Notes: generated by a model from the letters alone, not told the origin. A DNA stretch of 64,000 nucleotides from Paraburkholderia acidipaludis NBRC 101816 (GCF_000684975.1 NZ_BAXZ01000003.1:62001-126000), one strand, 5' to 3'. Positions 1 through 9,067 are shown, counted from the stretch's first letter. Numbers and translations: made by a program.

Positions 1-410
1 GCGTGCCGCAAACGCCCGCCGATCTCGCCCAGCACGCATGCCTGCAGATGGTGACGCCGATCTTTCCCGCGTCGCAGTGGCACTTCACCGGCCCGGAAGG
101 CGACCAGGTCACCGACCTCGGCCCCTCGACGTTCCAGGTGAACGTGGCCGAGGCCCTGGCGGTGGCACTGCGCGAGGGGATGGGGGTGGGCGTCCTGCCG
201 ATGTACTCGGCCATCAGCGGGCTGCGCAGCGGCGAACTCGTGTGGATCCTGCCCGAATACAAGTCGCAGGAAATGAACATCTATGCGATGTATCCGTCGC
301 GCCAGTATCTCGACGCGAAGATCCGCACGTGGATCGAACTGCTGCGCGAGACCTTGCCGTCTACGCTGGCGACCGACGAGGCTGAACTGCGCCAGTTCGC
401 GCGCACCTAG
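1..410 (+). CDS. LysR-family transcriptional regulator, C-terminal part (5' end outside window)
   Basis: The frame is open from the window edge to the TAG at 408, so only about 136 C-terminal residues are present and the start lies upstream. The visible part matches the second half of a LysR-type substrate-binding domain: a VALREGMGVGVLP stretch, then a SGELVWILPEY strand and an aromatic YAMYPSRQYLDAK segment ending in a helix. These are common in LysR regulators close to the C terminus. The DNA-binding helix-turn-helix is not in view, so target and inducer cannot be inferred. The internal GTG at 3 is not likely to be the real start because the domain is truncated there. Confidence 0.85.
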   Translation, partial: VPQTPADLAQHACLQMVTPIFPASQWHFTGPEGDQVTDLGPSTFQVNVAEALAVALREGMGVGVLPMYSAISGLRSGELVWILPEYKSQEMNIYAMYPSRQYLDAKIRTWIELLRETLPSTLATDEAELRQFART

Positions 411-574
411 CCGGTCGCACCTGAGCGGCGGCACGTGATCGGCCCCGCGTTGTGACAGGCTGTTACACCTGCGGCCGATCGCAACACTTCCTTACGCCCG
501 GCTGCGCGGCGGTTTGCTAACGTAGCGGAACGCTTTTTCGCCAACGTTCAATTCGCCAGCACCCGAGGACTTCC

Positions 575-739
575 ATGGATACGCATCTGATGATCGGCAT
601 CGCCGTGATGATGGGCCTGATCGGCATCGCGGCTTCGCGCGATCTGCTGCGCATGCGCCGCGCACAGCTTCAACCGGTGTCGCTGCGCGCGCAGCGCATC
701 GACGGCGCCGTTCGGGACACGCGCGGCGACCTGCGCTAA
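575..739 (+). CDS. Small single-pass membrane protein, unknown function (54 aa)
   Basis: An ATG at 575 is preceded by a good ribosome binding site (GAGGA, 7 bases upstream). It opens a 54-residue frame that ends at TAA 737. Residues 5-21 form a hydrophobic helix (MIGIAVMMGLIGIAA), followed by a basic Arg-rich tail (RDLLRMRRAQ), so an N-out, C-in inner-membrane topology is likely. I do not recognise a family. The gene lies between the LysR-type gene and the convergent metallophosphoesterase. Support is the ribosome binding site and the clean membrane topology. A GC-rich chance ORF remains possible. Confidence 0.5.
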   Translation: MDTHLMIGIAVMMGLIGIAASRDLLRMRRAQLQPVSLRAQRIDGAVRDTRGDLR

Positions 740-784
740 ACGCGCCAGCCGCATTCTGCGTTGCCGCCGGCCCAACGGGCCGTA

Positions 785-1597
785 TCAATCCCCCAGCTCC
801 ACCACCTTGTCCCATGCGAACGCCGGGTTTTCCGGCGCGCCGCTGCGGCGATCGCGGTAGCCGCGCGGATTGCAGACAACTTGCGTGCCATTGACCGTGT
901 AGTCGAAGCACGTATGCGTGTGCCCATGCACCCATAGCGCCACGGGCGGGCGCACGAGCGCGTCGAGATCGTTCACGAAGCCCGCGGACACCGGATCGGT
1001 CGCGTAGCGCGCCGCAAGGCTCAGCCGGTGCGGCGCGTGGTGCGTGACGACGATCGTCTTGCCCGCGAACGGCTTCGCCAGCTCGCCCTCGAGCCACGCG
1101 AGCGCGTGGGCATGCAGTGCGAGCGAATCCGCGGGCGTGAAGTCCCGCGCCAGCGCGGCGGGGCTGCCGGGCCACGACACCTGGATCAGGCCGCGAAAGT
1201 CGAGCATCACGCGTTCGGCGGCGGCGATCGCATGGTCGCGTGCCGCGTCGTCGGCGCCGAACAGCGCGAAGTCGGCCCACAGCGTCGTGCCGAGCACGCG
1301 CCAGCGCCCCGCGGGATCGACGAGGGTCGCATTGTTCAGGAAGTGCACGTGATCGAGCGCCGAGGCCGCGTCGTGCATCGCGGTTTCGAGGGCGCCGAAT
1401 TCGCCGTCGTAATACTCGTGATTGCCAGGCACGTAGACCACGGGCACCTGCGGATCGAAGGTTTCCGCCGCCCATCGCAGGCCGAGCGCGTGATTGTGAA
1501 TGTCGCCCGCGAGGATGACGAGATCGGCTTCGGCGTGCGGGATCGTGTCCGGCTCGTCGTACTCCAGATGCAGGTCGGACAGCACGCGAATCTTCAC
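785..1597 (-). CDS. Calcineurin-like metallophosphoesterase (270 aa)
   Basis: This is a cytoplasmic metallophosphoesterase with the full dimetal motif series: SDLHLEY (D8, H10), AGDIHNH near residue 31, GNHEYYD near 61, THHAPH near 185 and GHTHTCFD near 235. These are the phosphoesterase motifs I-V that hold two metal ions. The substrate cannot be read from the sequence. Its ATG overlaps the stop of the upstream FAD-linked oxidase by 4 bases (ATGA, 1594-1597), so the two are translationally coupled in one operon. Length fits small bacterial members of the family. Confidence 0.85.
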   Translation of the reverse strand: MKIRVLSDLHLEYDEPDTIPHAEADLVILAGDIHNHALGLRWAAETFDPQVPVVYVPGNHEYYDGEFGALETAMHDAASALDHVHFLNNATLVDPAGRWRVLGTTLWADFALFGADDAARDHAIAAAERVMLDFRGLIQVSWPGSPAALARDFTPADSLALHAHALAWLEGELAKPFAGKTIVVTHHAPHRLSLAARYATDPVSAGFVNDLDALVRPPVALWVHGHTHTCFDYTVNGTQVVCNPRGYRDRRSGAPENPAFAWDKVVELGD

Positions 1598-3060
1598 GCC
1601 GAGGCCTCCCCCGTACTGCGCGGCGTGCGCAGCACCTTGCCCGGATTCATCAGGTTCAGCGGATCGAGCGCCGCCTTGATCGCCTGCATCAGCCTCAATT
1701 CCACCGCGCTCTTGTAGTGCGCCGCTTCATCCACCTTCAGTTGCCCGAGGCCGTGTTCCGCGCTGATCGTGCCGCGATGGCGATGTACGCTGTCATACAC
1801 GATGCGGTTCAGCGTTTTCTCGTTTTCGGCGAGGAAGGACTTCGGATCGACACCTTCTGGCGCCTGCACGTTGTAGTGCAGGTTGCCGTCGCCGAGATGG
1901 CCGAACGTCACCATGCGCGCGCCCGGCACCGTGCGGGCGATTTCGGCGTCGGTTTCCTCGATGAAATGGCCGATGCGCGAGATCGGCACGCCGATGTCGT
2001 GCTTCACGTTCAGCCCCTCCTGCGCCTGCGCGAGCGGAATGTGCTCGCGAATATTCCAGAACGCCTGCGATTGCGCGAGGCTTTCGGCCACCACGGCGTC
2101 TTCCACGAGGCCTTGTTCCAGAGCCGCTTCCATGAGGCGCTCGAACAGGGCGCGGGCGTGTTCTTCGCTCTCGTTGTCCGAAAGTTCGAGCAGCACGACC
2201 TGCGCGTGGTGCGTCTGGAACGGATAGCGCAGCTGCGGGAAATGGCGCCCCACGAGCCGCATGCAGAAGTCCGACATCAGCTCGAAGCCGGTGAGGAGGG
2301 GGCCCGCATAACGCTGCGCCAGCGCGAGAAAGTCGAGGGCGGCATGCGCGGAGCCGAGTGCCGCGAGTGCCGTGACGCGCGCGGCCGGCTGCGGATGCAG
2401 CTTCATGACCGCAGCCGTGATGATGCCGAGCGTGCCTTCCGCGCCGATGAAGAGGTCGCGCAGATCGTAGCCCGTGTTGTCCTTGCGCAGGCCGCGCAGA
2501 CCGTCCCAGATCTCGCCTTCGGGCGTGACGACTTCGAGGCCGAGGCACAGCTCGCGCGTGTTGCCGTAGCGCAGGACGCCGGTGCCGCCCGCGTTCGTCG
2601 AGAGATTGCCGCCGATCGTGCAACTGCCCTCGGCCGCGAGCGAGAGCGGGAACAGGCGCCCGGCTTCCGCGGCGCGCGCCTGGACCTCGGCGAGGATCAC
2701 GCCCGCTTCCACGGTGATCGTATTGTTGTGCGGATCGATCTCGCGCACGCGGTTCAGGCGGCGCAGGCTCAGCACGGCTTCGCCGCCGGCCGCGTCGGGC
2801 GTGGCGCCGCCCGCGAGTCCCGTGTTGCCGCCCTGCGGCACGAGCGCGATGCGGTGGGCGTGCGCGAGCTTCACGACGGCGGCCACTTCGCGCGTGTCGG
2901 CGGGGCAGAGCACCGCGCGCGCGGCGCCCTGATAGCGCTTGCGCCAGTCCGTGACGAAGGGGGCGGTGTCGTGCGCGTCGGTGAGGACGTGCTGGGCGCC
3001 GAGCGCCGCGATGCAGGCGTCGAGGAAGGCGGTGGAGGTATCGGGGTGAGCCTGACTCAT
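1594..3060 (-). CDS. FAD-linked oxidase, D-2-hydroxyacid dehydrogenase type (488 aa)
   Basis: The protein has a vanillyl-alcohol-oxidase type FAD-binding domain over about residues 40-220, with PQGGNTGLAGGATPD and SCTIGGNLSTNAGGTGVLRYG as the PP-loop region. The FAD-oxidase C domain follows, with FGHLGDGNLHYNV and the terminal SAEHGLGQLK motif. This is the architecture of GlcD, D-lactate dehydrogenase and D-2-hydroxyglutarate dehydrogenase. The order and length are closest to D-2-hydroxyglutarate dehydrogenase-like proteins, but the substrate is an inference. The gene is followed by an overlapping metallophosphoesterase gene in the same operon. The N terminus has no signal peptide. Confidence 0.88.
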   Translation of the reverse strand: MSQAHPDTSTAFLDACIAALGAQHVLTDAHDTAPFVTDWRKRYQGAARAVLCPADTREVAAVVKLAHAHRIALVPQGGNTGLAGGATPDAAGGEAVLSLRRLNRVREIDPHNNTITVEAGVILAEVQARAAEAGRLFPLSLAAEGSCTIGGNLSTNAGGTGVLRYGNTRELCLGLEVVTPEGEIWDGLRGLRKDNTGYDLRDLFIGAEGTLGIITAAVMKLHPQPAARVTALAALGSAHAALDFLALAQRYAGPLLTGFELMSDFCMRLVGRHFPQLRYPFQTHHAQVVLLELSDNESEEHARALFERLMEAALEQGLVEDAVVAESLAQSQAFWNIREHIPLAQAQEGLNVKHDIGVPISRIGHFIEETDAEIARTVPGARMVTFGHLGDGNLHYNVQAPEGVDPKSFLAENEKTLNRIVYDSVHRHRGTISAEHGLGQLKVDEAAHYKSAVELRLMQAIKAALDPLNLMNPGKVLRTPRSTGEASA

Positions 3061-3206
3061 GATCGTTTGGGAGCGGTCCGCGGGTGCGCGCTGCTGTCGC
3101 GGACCCGGCGTTTGTCGGTGGGCTGGAAGGGTTCAGTGTGACACGGTGCGCGCGCCAGCGGTGCGTGGACGGGCAACCGGCAGGTCATGCGGGCGTCATG
3201 CGGGCG

Positions 3207-3602
3207 TCATGCGGCTTCGCGCTTCGCCCGCCGCGCCGCGCGCTTGAACGGCGCGACATAGGCGAGCGCGCAGACGAAGAAGGCCAGCGCGAGCGCGACC
3301 TCGATCCAGCCCAGGCGGTTTTCCGGCGCCGGGTCGCTCATGCCGCGCACGATGCCCTCGGCGAAATAGAGCAGCACCAGCATCGACGCCCACTGCAGCG
3401 TGTAGAGGCGGCGGCGCAGCACGCCGGGCAGCGCGATCAGAAGCGGCAGCGCCTTGAGCACGAGCGCACTGCCGCCGGGCCGCAGCGGCGCGAGCCGCCA
3501 TTCCCAGGCGACGCAAAAGAGCGCGAGCGCGGCGAGCGTGACGAAGGCGCCGAGCGCGGCGGCGCGGCTGGCCGTGGCGGGCTGCGGCGTTGGCCTGTTC
3601 AC
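3207..3602 (-). CDS. DUF2069 membrane protein (131 aa)
   Basis: The frame starts at GTG 3602, which overlaps the stop of the wrbA-like gene (GTGA, 3599-3602), so it is translationally coupled. An upstream in-frame extension runs antisense-like through wrbA and was not used. The product has four hydrophobic segments, at about residues 15-33, 45-60, 66-83 and 98-118. It carries the DUF2069 pattern, including LPLLIALPGVLRRRLYT and WIEVALALAFFVCALAYV. It ends in a basic tail. The function of DUF2069 is unknown; pairing with a WrbA-type quinone oxidoreductase is common in beta-proteobacteria. An 11-nt repeat (GTCATGCGGGC, about 2.7 copies) overlaps its stop codon at 3183-3215. Confidence 0.85.
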   Translation of the reverse strand: MNRPTPQPATASRAAALGAFVTLAALALFCVAWEWRLAPLRPGGSALVLKALPLLIALPGVLRRRLYTLQWASMLVLLYFAEGIVRGMSDPAPENRLGWIEVALALAFFVCALAYVAPFKRAARRAKREAA

Positions 3603-4207
3603 GGCCGCTCGCCGTGCGCGAGCGCGAGCGCCGCGCGCGCGAGCCGCGCGCCAAGCGCGACCGCGAGCGCCTTCTCTTCGGCGGTGAGCCCGTGGCTGCG
3701 GCCGTCTGCGCGCGCGTGGTGCGACGCGCCGTAGGGCGTGCCGCCGCCGTCCGTGGTCGTGAGCGCGGTCTCGGTGTAGGGGATGCCCACGAGCAGCATG
3801 CCGTGATGCAGCAGCGGCAGCATCATCGAGAGCAGCGTGCTTTCCTGGCCGCCGTGCAGGCTGCCCGTCGACGTGAACACGCAGGCGGGCTTGCCCGCGA
3901 GCGCGCCCGAAAGCCACTGCGGCGTGGTGCCGTCGAGGAAGTACTTGAGCGGGGCGGCCATGTTGCCGAAGCGCGTGGGCGAGCCGAGCGCGAGGCCCGC
4001 GCATTGCTCCAGGTCGCGCAGTTCGACGTAGGGCGGGCCGTCGTCGGGGATGTCGGGCTGGGTGGCTTCGCAGACCGTCGAGACGGCCGGCACGGTGCGC
4101 ACGCGCGCCTCGGCGCCGGGGACGCTGTCGATGCCCTGGGCGATGGCGCGCGCGAGTGCGAGCGTCGCGCCGTGCCGGCTGTAATAGAGCACAAGGATGG
4201 GTTTCAT
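3599..4207 (-). CDS. wrbA: NAD(P)H:quinone oxidoreductase, WrbA family (202 aa)
   Basis: This flavodoxin-like quinone reductase would transfer two electrons from NAD(P)H to quinones on bound FMN. The FMN-phosphate loop is at the N terminus (VLYYSRHGATLALA). GSPTRFGNMAAPLKYFLDG, near residue 85, and FTSTGSLHGGQESTLLSM, near 112, are the classic WrbA signatures. Length (202) is typical. The start ATG at 4207 is followed directly by the flavodoxin strand. It forms an operon with the overlapping DUF2069 gene. It is divergent from the YihY-type gene, with about 100 bp between them. Confidence 0.9.
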   Translation of the reverse strand: MKPILVLYYSRHGATLALARAIAQGIDSVPGAEARVRTVPAVSTVCEATQPDIPDDGPPYVELRDLEQCAGLALGSPTRFGNMAAPLKYFLDGTTPQWLSGALAGKPACVFTSTGSLHGGQESTLLSMMLPLLHHGMLLVGIPYTETALTTTDGGGTPYGASHHARADGRSHGLTAEEKALAVALGARLARAALALAHGERP

Positions 4208-4311
4208 CGGGCCTCGTCGGTTGACGGGATATTATAGGGGTTGGGTTTGCCGCTCCCATTCCTGCCCGGGCGGCGCTTTGTTCGACGTTTTGCTTTCAGG
4301 TGCGCAGGCCG

Positions 4312-5628
4312 ATGGACGTGTTGTCGAAAATCCGTTTCGATCTGGATGTGGTGAAGCGCCTTGCGCGCTTTGCCGCGCGGCGCAGCCGTGAGGACCGCAT
4401 TCCGCAGGTCGCGGGCAGTCTCACGTTCACGACGCTGCTTTCGCTCGTGCCGCTCGCGACGGTGGCGTTCGCGCTTTTCACGGCTTTCCCGATCTTCGCG
4501 TCGTTCCAGAATTCGCTGCAGGCATTTCTTGCCGATCACCTGATGCCGGCGCAGATCAACAGCCAGATCTTCATGTATCTCAACCAGTTCGCGTCGAAGG
4601 CCAAGGGTCTCACGACGATGGGCATGATCGTGCTGTTCGTCACCTCCGTGATGACGATGATGACGGTCGAGTCCGCGTTCAACGTGATCTGGCGCGTGCG
4701 CAAGCCGCGGCCCTTCGCGCAGCGCGTGCTCGTGTACTGGGCGATCCTCACGCTCGGGCCGATCCTGATCGGCGTGAGCCTGTCGATTTCGTCGTATCTG
4801 TTCACGCATTCGTTTGCCGTCGCCACGGAGCAGCACGTCTCGATGATGTTCGCCTGGGCGCTCATGGGCGCGGCGCTGCCGCTCACCGCGCTCGCGTTCA
4901 CGATGCTCTACGTCTATCTGCCGAACTGCCGCGTGGAGTGGCGCGACGCCGTGGTGGGCGGCCTTGCCGCGGCGATCGCCTTCGAGCTGGCCAAGCGCGG
5001 CTTCGGCTACTACGTGCGGCGCATTCCTACCTATACGGCCGTGTACGGCGCGTTCGCGGCCGCGCCGATGTTCCTGCTCTGGATGTATCTGAGCTGGTTC
5101 ATCACGCTCGTGGGCGCGATGATCGTGTCGGCCTTGCCGGAGATCCGCAGCGGGCGCTTCGACCGGCCGCGCTTTCCGGGCAGCGATCTGCTCGACGCGC
5201 TGGAGCTGCTTGCGCGGCTCGACGAGGCGCGCGACGCGGGCCAGCCCGGCCGCACGGCGGACCAGCTCGCGCAGGTCTTGCGGCGCGACCTTTCGACCGT
5301 GACGCGGCTCCTCGGCGGCATGGAAGAGGACGAACTCGTGGCGCGCCTCGAAAGCGACGGCGCCAAGCCGCATTTCCTGCTGCTCGCGAACCCGGCGCGG
5401 ATCAGCGTGGCGAGCCTGTTCGGGCGCTTCGTGATCGACCGCAAGGAGCTGGCCTATCAGCTCAATCTGAGGACGAGCGCCATCGACGCGGCGATGCTGC
5501 TGGGCGCGCTCGACAACGACAAGCTCGCGGTCTCGTTAGCCACGTTGCTGGCGGCGCGGCGTGCCCATGCGGACGCCGCCGGGGAAGCCGGGCAAGCGCA
5601 CGCGCCGATGCCGCATCAGCCGGCGTAA
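4312..5628 (+). CDS. YihY/BrkB-type inner membrane protein (438 aa)
   Basis: The protein is a YihY (virulence factor BrkB family) integral membrane protein. The family motif is visible as VAGSLTFTTLLSLVPLATVA, near residue 35, then six hydrophobic helices up to about residue 270. The conserved segment YTAVYGAFAAAPMFLLWMYL lies near 235-255. The C-terminal 150 residues are cytoplasmic and resemble a winged-helix fold (LAQVLRRDLSTVTRLLGGMEED). Family members were once called ribonuclease BN, but that activity belongs to another gene. ATG 4312 was chosen; a GTG at 4300 in the same frame would add four residues. Confidence 0.85.
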   Translation: MDVLSKIRFDLDVVKRLARFAARRSREDRIPQVAGSLTFTTLLSLVPLATVAFALFTAFPIFASFQNSLQAFLADHLMPAQINSQIFMYLNQFASKAKGLTTMGMIVLFVTSVMTMMTVESAFNVIWRVRKPRPFAQRVLVYWAILTLGPILIGVSLSISSYLFTHSFAVATEQHVSMMFAWALMGAALPLTALAFTMLYVYLPNCRVEWRDAVVGGLAAAIAFELAKRGFGYYVRRIPTYTAVYGAFAAAPMFLLWMYLSWFITLVGAMIVSALPEIRSGRFDRPRFPGSDLLDALELLARLDEARDAGQPGRTADQLAQVLRRDLSTVTRLLGGMEEDELVARLESDGAKPHFLLLANPARISVASLFGRFVIDRKELAYQLNLRTSAIDAAMLLGALDNDKLAVSLATLLAARRAHADAAGEAGQAHAPMPHQPA

Positions 5629-5674
5629 CAACAACGCCGGCAGGCGCCAGCAGGGCCGCTAAGGCGGCGGGCGG

Positions 5675-5995
5675 CTACAGCGAGATTCTTCCGCGGCAGA
5701 TATCCGAGAACATGACCCAATCGCCCATCAGACTGTAGACGGGATGGCGGAAGGTGGCGGGCCGGTTCTTCTCGAACGCGAAGTGGCCGACCCAGGCAAA
5801 GCCGTAGCCGCAGACCACAGCCAAGGGCAGCCAGAACCAGCTGCCGGTGGCGATGGCCATGGCGACGCAGCCGATCACGCCGAGCGATCCGATGAAATGC
5901 AGCCGCCGCGACATGAGGTTCTGGTGCTCGCTCAGATAGAACGGATAGAACTCCGCGAAATTCGCGAAGTGTTCGGTGTGGGCGGTATGGCTCAT
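5675..5995 (-). CDS. Mpo1-like (DUF962) membrane protein (106 aa)
   Basis: Start ATG 5995 has a strong ribosome binding site (GGGGGAGACC just upstream). The protein has a cytosolic start followed by FAEFYPFYLSEHQNLMSRR. Two membrane helices follow at about residues 35-52 and 53-68, then FAWVGHFAFEKNRPATF and YSLMGDWVMF. These are the conserved blocks of the DUF962/Mpo1-like family, whose yeast member is an Fe(II) dioxygenase acting on 2-hydroxy fatty acids. The family's His residues are present (EH near residue 22, GH near 73). A dioxygenase role here is inference only. Confidence 0.85.
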   Translation of the reverse strand: MSHTAHTEHFANFAEFYPFYLSEHQNLMSRRLHFIGSLGVIGCVAMAIATGSWFWLPLAVVCGYGFAWVGHFAFEKNRPATFRHPVYSLMGDWVMFSDICRGRISL

Positions 5996-6160
5996 GGTCT
6001 CCCCCTTTGCGCGATGGCCTCGATGGCCCGCTTCGCGCACCGTCCGGACGCCGCGCCTCGGGTCCGTGGACGCTTCCATTTTCCGGCGATCCGCGAGGCG
6101 CTGCAACCCGGCGGCGCGAGGTCTCGCGGAGCCCCCCGCCGCAAAGCAGAGCAAGCTGCC

Positions 6161-6979
6161 CTAGCGCCCTGATGCGAACGCGTACAGCGCGTCGAGCGTG
6201 GCGTCGGGCTGCTCGGTCATCAGGGCGTGGCCCGCGTCGAGCGTCACCGTATCGACCGGCACGCCAGCCTGTCCCAGCGCGTCGGCAATCGCGCGCGCCG
6301 CGCGCGGCGGCGTCATCGCATCGCGCCGGCCCACCACGAGCCGCACCGGGCAGCGCACCTTCGCCGCGCTCGCGAGACCGTCGGCGTAGGCGTTGCAGGC
6401 CGCGAAATCGGCATGGAAAAGCTGCGGCTCGCCGCGCGCCGAGACGCGCTCCATCAGCCGCCGGTTCATGCCGCGCAGCCAGAAGCCGGGGCCCGGGCTC
6501 GAGGGCTTCGGCGCAAGCGTGGAATGCGACCACTGGTTCACGAGCGCGATCGCCTCGGCTTCGCGCTCGCGCGCGGCGTCGAGCAGCGCGGGCGAGACCG
6601 TCATTGGGAAGGCCGTGGCCAGCAGCGCGACGCGTCGCGCGCGCTCGGGATGGCGCGCCGCGAATTCGAGCGCGACGAGCGAGCCCATGCTGTGCCCGGC
6701 CACGAACGCCTGCTGCACGCCGAGCGCGTCGAGCAGCGCGGCCAGCCAGTCCGCGAGCGCGCCGATGCTCGTGAGGGCCGGGCCCGCGCTGCGCAGGTGG
6801 CCGGGCAGGTCGACCGCGAGCACGCTGAAGCTGTGATGCGCGAAGTAGCGCGACTGCAGGCCCCAGACGCTGTGATCGTGCTGGGCGCCGTGCACGAACA
6901 CGGCCACCGGCCGCGCCGGGTCGAACGGGCGACCGCCCGTGTAGGCATAGGCCGGCTTGCCCTGAACGTCGACGATCAT
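6161..6979 (-). CDS. Alpha/beta hydrolase (272 aa)
   Basis: This is an alpha/beta hydrolase with an oxyanion-hole region (VFVHGAQHDHSVWG), the nucleophile elbow GHSMGSLVA and a C-terminal DAGHALMTEQP that supplies the catalytic His. A mid-protein VVGRRDAMTPP segment supplies the acid. Its ATG at 6979 overlaps the stop of the upstream sulfhydrylase gene (ATGA), so the two are translationally coupled. That pairing might suggest removal of an acyl group linked to sulfur amino acid metabolism, but no substrate can be read from the sequence. Confidence 0.85.
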   Translation of the reverse strand: MIVDVQGKPAYAYTGGRPFDPARPVAVFVHGAQHDHSVWGLQSRYFAHHSFSVLAVDLPGHLRSAGPALTSIGALADWLAALLDALGVQQAFVAGHSMGSLVALEFAARHPERARRVALLATAFPMTVSPALLDAAREREAEAIALVNQWSHSTLAPKPSSPGPGFWLRGMNRRLMERVSARGEPQLFHADFAACNAYADGLASAAKVRCPVRLVVGRRDAMTPPRAARAIADALGQAGVPVDTVTLDAGHALMTEQPDATLDALYAFASGR

Positions 6980-8292
6980 GAGGCCTCCTTGCCGGCGGCC
7001 TGCTTCGGTATCTGCTGCGACGCTTTCAAAGCGCGCTTGAGATCGTCGATCAGATCGTCGGGGTCTTCGAGTCCGATCGAGAGCCGGATTGTCCCTTCCG
7101 CGATGCCGGCGGCGGCGAGGGCGGCGGCGTCCATGCGGAAGTGCGTCGTGGAGGCGGGGTGGATCACGAGCGAGCGCGCGTCGCCCACGTTCGCGAGATG
7201 CGAAAAGAGCGCGAGCGACTCGATGAAGCGCTTGCCGGCTTCGCGGCCGCCTTTCAGGTTGAAGCTGAACACGGCGCCCGCGCCGCGTGGCAACAGGCGC
7301 TTCGCCAGCACGTGATCGGGATGGCCCGGCAGCTCGGGATACGCTACCGACTCGACTGCTTCGTGCGCCACGAGAAATTCGACGATGCGCCGCGTATTGG
7401 CGACATGCCGCTCCATGCGCAGCGGCAGCGTCTCGATGCCCTGCAGCAGTTGCCACGCGGCCTGCGGATGCAGGCATGCGCCGAAGTCGCGCAGGCCCTC
7501 GCGGCGCGCGCGCAGCAGGAATGGCGCGACCGTGCTCTCCTCGGTGAAGACCATGCCGTGAAAGCCCGCGTAGGGTTCTGTGAACTCGGGAAAGCGCCCC
7601 GACGCCTCGAAGTCGAACGCGCCGCCGTCCACCAGCACGCCGCCGATGGTCGTGCCGTGGCCACCGAGGAATTTCGTCGCCGAGTGATAGACGAAGTCCG
7701 CGCCGTGCTCGAACGGGCGCAGCAGGTAAGGCGTGGTGAAGGTCGAATCGACGAGGAGCGGCACCCGGTGATCGTGCGCGATCTGCGCAACGGCGGCGAG
7801 GTCGAGCACGTCGAGGCCCGGATTGCCGAGTGTTTCGCCGAACAGAAGGCGCGTGTTCGGCCGCACGGCGGCGCGCCAGGCGTCGAGATCGCCGGGTTTG
7901 ACGAAGGTGGTCTCGATGCCGAAGCGCCGCAGCGTGTAGTCGAGCAGGTTGTGCGAACCGCCGTAGAGCGCCGCCGAAGCGACGATGTGCGCGCCCGCGC
8001 CCATCAGCGTCGCGATGGCCAGATGCAGCGCCGCCTGGCCGCTCGCGGTGCCGATCGCGCCCGCGCCGCCCTCGAGCGCGGCGACGCGTTCCTCGAACAC
8101 GGCGACGGTCGGGTTCGAGATGCGCGAATAGACATGCCCCGCGCGCTCCATGTTGAAGAGCGCGGCGGCGTGGTCGGTGTCGCGGAAGCTGAACGACGTG
8201 GTCTGATAAATCGGCGTCGCGCGGGCGCCGGTGGCGGGGTCGGGCGCCGCGCCGGCGTGCAGCGCGAGCGTGTCGAAACGGGTGTCGGGCAT
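6976..8292 (-). CDS. Cys/Met metabolism PLP enzyme, O-acetyl- or O-succinylhomoserine sulfhydrylase type (438 aa)
   Basis: This PLP-dependent trans-sulfuration family protein starts MPDTRFDTLALHAG and has PIYQTTSFSFRDTDHAAALF, YSRISNPTVAVFEERVAALE and the PLP lysine in YHSATKFLGGHG, near residue 208. Length (about 440) and the wide N-terminal spacing fit the O-acetylhomoserine aminocarboxypropyltransferase (MetY-like) group. That group makes homocysteine from sulfide and an acylated homoserine. Start ATG 8292 was used; an in-frame ATG at 8343 would add 17 residues that do not look like the family. It is the first gene of a two-gene operon with the hydrolase. Confidence 0.87.
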   Translation of the reverse strand: MPDTRFDTLALHAGAAPDPATGARATPIYQTTSFSFRDTDHAAALFNMERAGHVYSRISNPTVAVFEERVAALEGGAGAIGTASGQAALHLAIATLMGAGAHIVASAALYGGSHNLLDYTLRRFGIETTFVKPGDLDAWRAAVRPNTRLLFGETLGNPGLDVLDLAAVAQIAHDHRVPLLVDSTFTTPYLLRPFEHGADFVYHSATKFLGGHGTTIGGVLVDGGAFDFEASGRFPEFTEPYAGFHGMVFTEESTVAPFLLRARREGLRDFGACLHPQAAWQLLQGIETLPLRMERHVANTRRIVEFLVAHEAVESVAYPELPGHPDHVLAKRLLPRGAGAVFSFNLKGGREAGKRFIESLALFSHLANVGDARSLVIHPASTTHFRMDAAALAAAGIAEGTIRLSIGLEDPDDLIDDLKRALKASQQIPKQAAGKEAS

Positions 8293-8611
8293 CGTGGCGG
8301 CGCGGCCGGCGTCGAACCGGCGCTGGATCAAGGGTCCGGCCATCGTATAACACCGTCCGCTGTCCGTGAAAGCGCCGCAGCGGCCGGGCGACCCGCGTGC
8401 GCCGTCCGTCCGGTCGGCCCTGCTCGCGCTTTTTCGTGCCGGATGGCTGCGCCGCGCGGCTTTTCCGCTCGCGCCGTTGCTTGATCCCTGCTTTCCCTGG
8501 TTGCTTTCCCGGGGTTGCTTTCTTTTTGGCGGTCTTTCCGCTAGGATCGAAAACAGGTAGGCATCTTTCCAGCATCTCCCCCCATCTACAAAGCATTTCA
8601 GGAGACACATC
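8293..8611. other. Intergenic region between divergent sulfhydrylase and CBS-protein genes
   Basis: This 319-bp stretch separates two divergent genes and should hold both promoters. I see no convincing coding frame. A 10-base direct repeat (GGTTGCTTTC) occurs at 8499-8508 and 8513-8522, upstream of a TAGGAT hexamer at 8542-8547. No well-spaced -35 partner was found, so no promoter is called. Confidence 0.4.
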
Positions 8612-9067
8612 ATGCGCGTGAGCGACATTCTCAAGGTCAAGGGCAGCACGCTCTTCACCGTCACGCCCGACACTTCGCTGCACGAAGCCGTCAACAGCAT
8701 GGCCGAGCACGACATTGGCTCGCTCGTCGTGATGGAGTACGGCGACCTCGTCGGCATGCTGACGTTCCGCGAAGTCATCCTGACGCTGCACAAGAACGGC
8801 GGCAGCGTCGGCACTTCTACGATCCGCAAGGTCATGGACGACCATCCCATCACCTGCACGCCCGAAACCGACGTGAACGAAGTGCGCCGCATGATGCTCG
8901 AGCATCACGTGCGCTATCTGCCCGTGATGGAGAGCCGCGCGCTGATGGGCGTGATCTCGTTCTACGACGTCGCGAAGGCGGTCGTGGAAGAGCAGGGCTT
9001 CGAGAACCGCCTGCTGAAAGCGTATATCCGCGACTGGCCCGACGAGGAGCGCCAGCCGGCGCGCTGA
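8612..9067 (+). CDS. CBS-domain pair protein (151 aa)
   Basis: The whole protein consists of two CBS modules, at about residues 1-60 and 70-130. Each has the strand-helix pattern ending in a GMLT/GVIS type motif (DLVGMLTFREV and ALMGVISFYDV). CBS pairs bind adenosine nucleotides and act as energy-sensing regulators. With no catalytic partner domain, this one probably binds another protein. AGGAGACACATC precedes the ATG as ribosome binding site. A strong intrinsic terminator follows 48 bases after the stop, so it is likely a single-gene transcript. Confidence 0.88.
   Translation: MRVSDILKVKGSTLFTVTPDTSLHEAVNSMAEHDIGSLVVMEYGDLVGMLTFREVILTLHKNGGSVGTSTIRKVMDDHPITCTPETDVNEVRRMMLEHHVRYLPVMESRALMGVISFYDVAKAVVEEQGFENRLLKAYIRDWPDEERQPAR

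Noticed and set aside
3183..3215. Short tandem repeat GTCATGCGGGC, about 2.7 copies
   Set aside because: Too short for a CRISPR or known repeat family; it covers the end of the DUF2069 gene and is most likely slippage.
6161..8908. A 915-codon minus-strand frame that would fuse the hydrolase to upstream sequence
   Set aside because: Only its last 272 codons match a family; the rest is an off-frame reading of the sulfhydrylase gene and the CBS region, with Arg/Ala-rich text typical of shadow frames.
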